Positions 62,646 to 64,000 of a stretch of DNA of 64,000 nt are shown piece after piece. Location of the stretch: assembly GCF_041228405.1 (NCBI RefSeq), contig NZ_CP133888.1, positions 4,043,661 through 4,107,660 of the forward strand, read 5' to 3'. The stretch is from Salinilacustrithrix flava (GTDB lineage Bacteria > Actinomycetota > Acidimicrobiia > Acidimicrobiales > Salinilacustritrichaceae). Positions within the stretch are counted from its first letter, which is position 1, and every line of letters starts with the position of its first letter. The translations under genes were made by a program, and so were the position numbers. Below the pieces are notes generated by a model. That model worked only from the letters and a program-made list of their open reading frames with translations. It searched no databases and had not been told where the DNA came from.

Positions 62646-63302
62646 TCAGCTGCGGCGACCGGCGTAGGTCCGGAGCCACATGCCTGCGACGATGGCGACG
62701 AGTGCCACGGCAGCGATGCGCAGCGCATCGGCACCGGTGTGGGGCAGCGGGCCGTCGACCGCCCCCCGACTGGTCACGCGCAGGGTCGGCTCACCGTCGT
62801 CCGCCGTCTCGCCGGGCCGCACGACGACGTCGTCGAGGACAGCGGTCGACCGCACCAGCACGAACTGCATCGAGAAGGCCCGGTTGGCCGAACGGTTGTC
62901 GGCACGTCGGCTCAGTCCGACGGTCAGCTCGTAGCTGCGACGCTCACCGGGCCCGAGCACCCCGTCGTCGACGGTGACCGGCTGCGAAAGCTGGTCGAGC
63001 GTGCCGGTCCAGTGGTCCTCGATGGTCACATCGACCAAGGGGCCCAGATCGCCGGCGCTGGGAGCAGCGAGCACGAAGTGAGCAGCCGAGGCCGAGTCGT
63101 TGCAGACGTCGAGATCGACCGTGCGAGGTGCCCCGGGCAGGAGCCCGCTGAGGTCGATGCCCTCGGCGACACCCGGGCAGAGTGCATCAGTGGCACCTTC
63201 CTGCGCTCCGACTGCAGGTGCCACGTAGGCACCGGCCAGGAGGGCGCCGGCGAGGGCGGCGAGGGCGAGCCGCATGTGGCGGCGGGCGCCGATCGCCATC
63301 AT
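62646..63302 (-). CDS. LPXTG-anchored surface protein
   Basis: A 218-residue secreted protein. The signal peptide covers about residues 1-34 (LALAALAGALLAGAY, then AVGAQ). The body is a beta-rich domain (TVDLDVCNDSASAAHFVL, GERRSYELTVGLSRRADN). The C-terminus has LPHTG at residues 186-190, a hydrophobic helix and RTYAGRRS, a complete sortase signal. ATG 63302 overlaps the signal peptidase stop as ATGA. With the SipW-type peptidase it probably builds a surface fibre or matrix. Confidence 0.82.
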   Translation of the reverse strand: MMAIGARRHMRLALAALAGALLAGAYVAPAVGAQEGATDALCPGVAEGIDLSGLLPGAPRTVDLDVCNDSASAAHFVLAAPSAGDLGPLVDVTIEDHWTGTLDQLSQPVTVDDGVLGPGERRSYELTVGLSRRADNRSANRAFSMQFVLVRSTAVLDDVVVRPGETADDGEPTLRVTSRGAVDGPLPHTGADALRIAAVALVAIVAGMWLRTYAGRRS

Positions 63303-63823
63303 CCGGCAGGAGCTGGTCGGTGCCGGCTCCGCCGGGACCTCGACGCCTCGCCGCTGGTCGCACCGTCGGCGGCGTCGGGGGGGAAGAACAGCTGCCACAG
63401 CAACGCCAGGGCGACGACCGCTGCGGCGATCGAGCCGATGCCCATCGGCAGGCTCAGGAACACGAGCGCGTATCCCCAGCCGGGGTGCACGCTCTCGACC
63501 ACACCCCGTATCGACCCTGGCTCGACGGTCCACGGATCCGGGCCGTCGTTGGCGTCGCCCTGCGTGCGGTACTCACCGGTCGGCGTCACCTCGATCACCC
63601 GGTGGGTCAGCAACACGCCCCTCTCCTTCTCGTAGGTCACGACGTCACCGACGACGGCGGACTCGGCGGGCCGGACCACGACCAGGGAGCCGATCGGTGC
63701 GGCGTCACCCATCGACCCGGATTCCACGGCGAACAGGTCGACGTCGGAGACGACCTTGTGCCGGAGGCCGAGCACGCCGACGAGAGCGAGGGTGAGGAAG
63801 GCGAGGAGGGCGATCTTGCGCAT
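63299..63823 (-). CDS. sipW: Signal peptidase I, SipW/archaeal type
   Basis: A 174-residue membrane protease. An N-terminal helix (KIALLAFLTLALVGVLGL) precedes the catalytic Ser37 in VESGSMGDAAPIG; the base is His in GVLLTHRVIEV, as in archaeal and ER-type enzymes, not Lys as in lepB; TQGDANDGPDPW is the third box. Another hydrophobic segment (YALVFLSLPMGIGSIAAAVVALALLW) is near the end. SipW enzymes process dedicated substrates such as TasA. The start at ATG 63823 is chosen for its hydrophobic onset; 63868 is possible but would cross the hairpin. Confidence 0.85.
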   Translation of the reverse strand: MRKIALLAFLTLALVGVLGLRHKVVSDVDLFAVESGSMGDAAPIGSLVVVRPAESAVVGDVVTYEKERGVLLTHRVIEVTPTGEYRTQGDANDGPDPWTVEPGSIRGVVESVHPGWGYALVFLSLPMGIGSIAAAVVALALLWQLFFPPDAADGATSGEASRSRRSRHRPAPAG

Positions 63824-63835
63824 GAGAAGAGAGTC

Positions 63836-63871
63836 GATGTGGTGGGCGGAGGGATCTCCGCCAACCACATC
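63836..63871 (-). terminator. Hairpin between the putative substrate gene and sipW
   Basis: Arms at 63836-63850 and 63857-63871 pair at 14 of 15 positions (GATGTGGT.GGCGGA type) around a 6-base loop. On the minus strand it is followed by GACTCTCTTCTC and then the sipW ATG. It may terminate most transcripts after the substrate gene and let a fraction read into sipW. Confidence 0.6.
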
Positions 63872-63886
63872 AGCTAGGACCTGGAC

Positions 63887-64000
63887 CTACTGGTCGTCGT
63901 TGGCGGCGGCCTGGTCAGCCTGAACCGTCGGCGTCTGACCGTCCTGGGTCGCGATCAACTCGATCGTCCCGGACGCCGAACGGCTTGCCCACACGTTGCC
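63887..64000 (-). CDS. C-terminal fragment, probable SipW-dependent secreted protein
   Basis: The minus-strand frame entering from the right edge encodes 37 residues to a TAG stop: WASRSASGTIELIATQDG, then TVQADQAAANDDQ. The polar, Ala/Gln/Asp-rich end without membrane segment or LPXTG suits a secreted protein. Its place upstream of sipW makes a TasA/CalY-like substrate plausible, but too little is visible to prove it. Confidence 0.5.
   Translation of the reverse strand, partial: GNVWASRSASGTIELIATQDGQTPTVQADQAAANDDQ

Overview
The window is high-GC, densely coded DNA with the gene set and gene order of an actinobacterium. Markers are a WhiG/FliA-family sigma factor, DUF2469, and the order infB-ylxR-nusA-rimP-proS ... 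ispG-rseP-dxr-cdsA-frr-pyrH-tsf-rpsB ... whiG-xerC-dprA-comM ... yraN-DUF2469-lepB-rplS-trmD-rimM-khpA-rpsP ... ffh ... ftsY. The style (471-residue archaeal-type ProRS, ATGA/GTGA overlaps, many apparently leaderless promoters) would suit the class Acidimicrobiia, but this is inferred from the sequence alone and no 16S gene is present.

Layout. 1-2207 (+): the end of an unknown protein, a DUF222/HNH endonuclease, and a Phd-type antitoxin/PIN toxin pair with a palindromic operator. 2246-9629 (-): a YdeI-like protein and the translation/transcription operon (DUF503, infB, ylxR, nusA, rimP, proS). 9693-19241 (-): one 3182-residue surface RHS/YD-repeat protein, divergent from a 1037-1038-residue BTAD/STAND regulator. 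22502-25132 (+): a coupled acyl-CoA mini-operon (enoyl-CoA hydratase, APH-like kinase, thioesterase II). 25187-33803 (+): recC-recB-recD. 33861-42301 (-): isoprenoid (ispG, dxr), site-2 protease, cdsA, ribosome recycling, UMP kinase, EF-Ts and S2. 42487-48566 (-): a degenerate M23/alpha-beta hydrolase fusion, then whiG-xerC-dprA-comM. 48680-53503 (-): an enoyl-CoA hydratase, yraN, DUF2469, lepB, rplS, trmD, rimM, khpA and rpsP, with one tiny membrane-protein gene on the + strand. 53693-55989 (+): an ECF sigma factor plus membrane-anchored partner. 56038-59132 (-): ffh, BON protein, ftsY. 59176-62556 (+): MoxR, DUF58, VWA and lipoprotein. 62646-64000 (-): LPXTG protein, SipW-type signal peptidase and the end of its probable substrate.

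How it works together. The minus-strand backbone is core housekeeping: translation initiation and elongation, SRP targeting, envelope lipid and isoprenoid synthesis, and DNA processing. Most neighbours overlap by 1-4 bases, so translation is probably coupled. Plus-strand blocks appear inserted into this backbone: the 24-kb RHS-to-recD region lies between proS and ispG, and the ECF module lies between rpsP and ffh. Two genes, ylxR and pyrH, have no ATG/GTG/TTG at a sensible start and seem to begin at CTG in a CTGA overlap with the preceding stop.

No stretch longer than about 190 bases lacks a gene. No tRNA, rRNA, CRISPR array or insertion sequence was recognised. The most unusual content is the RHS protein with its regulator and shared 11-bp repeats, the SipW/LPXTG module at the right edge, the degenerate M23-hydrolase fusion, two long TTCTGG-ended hairpins, and the CTG-start genes.
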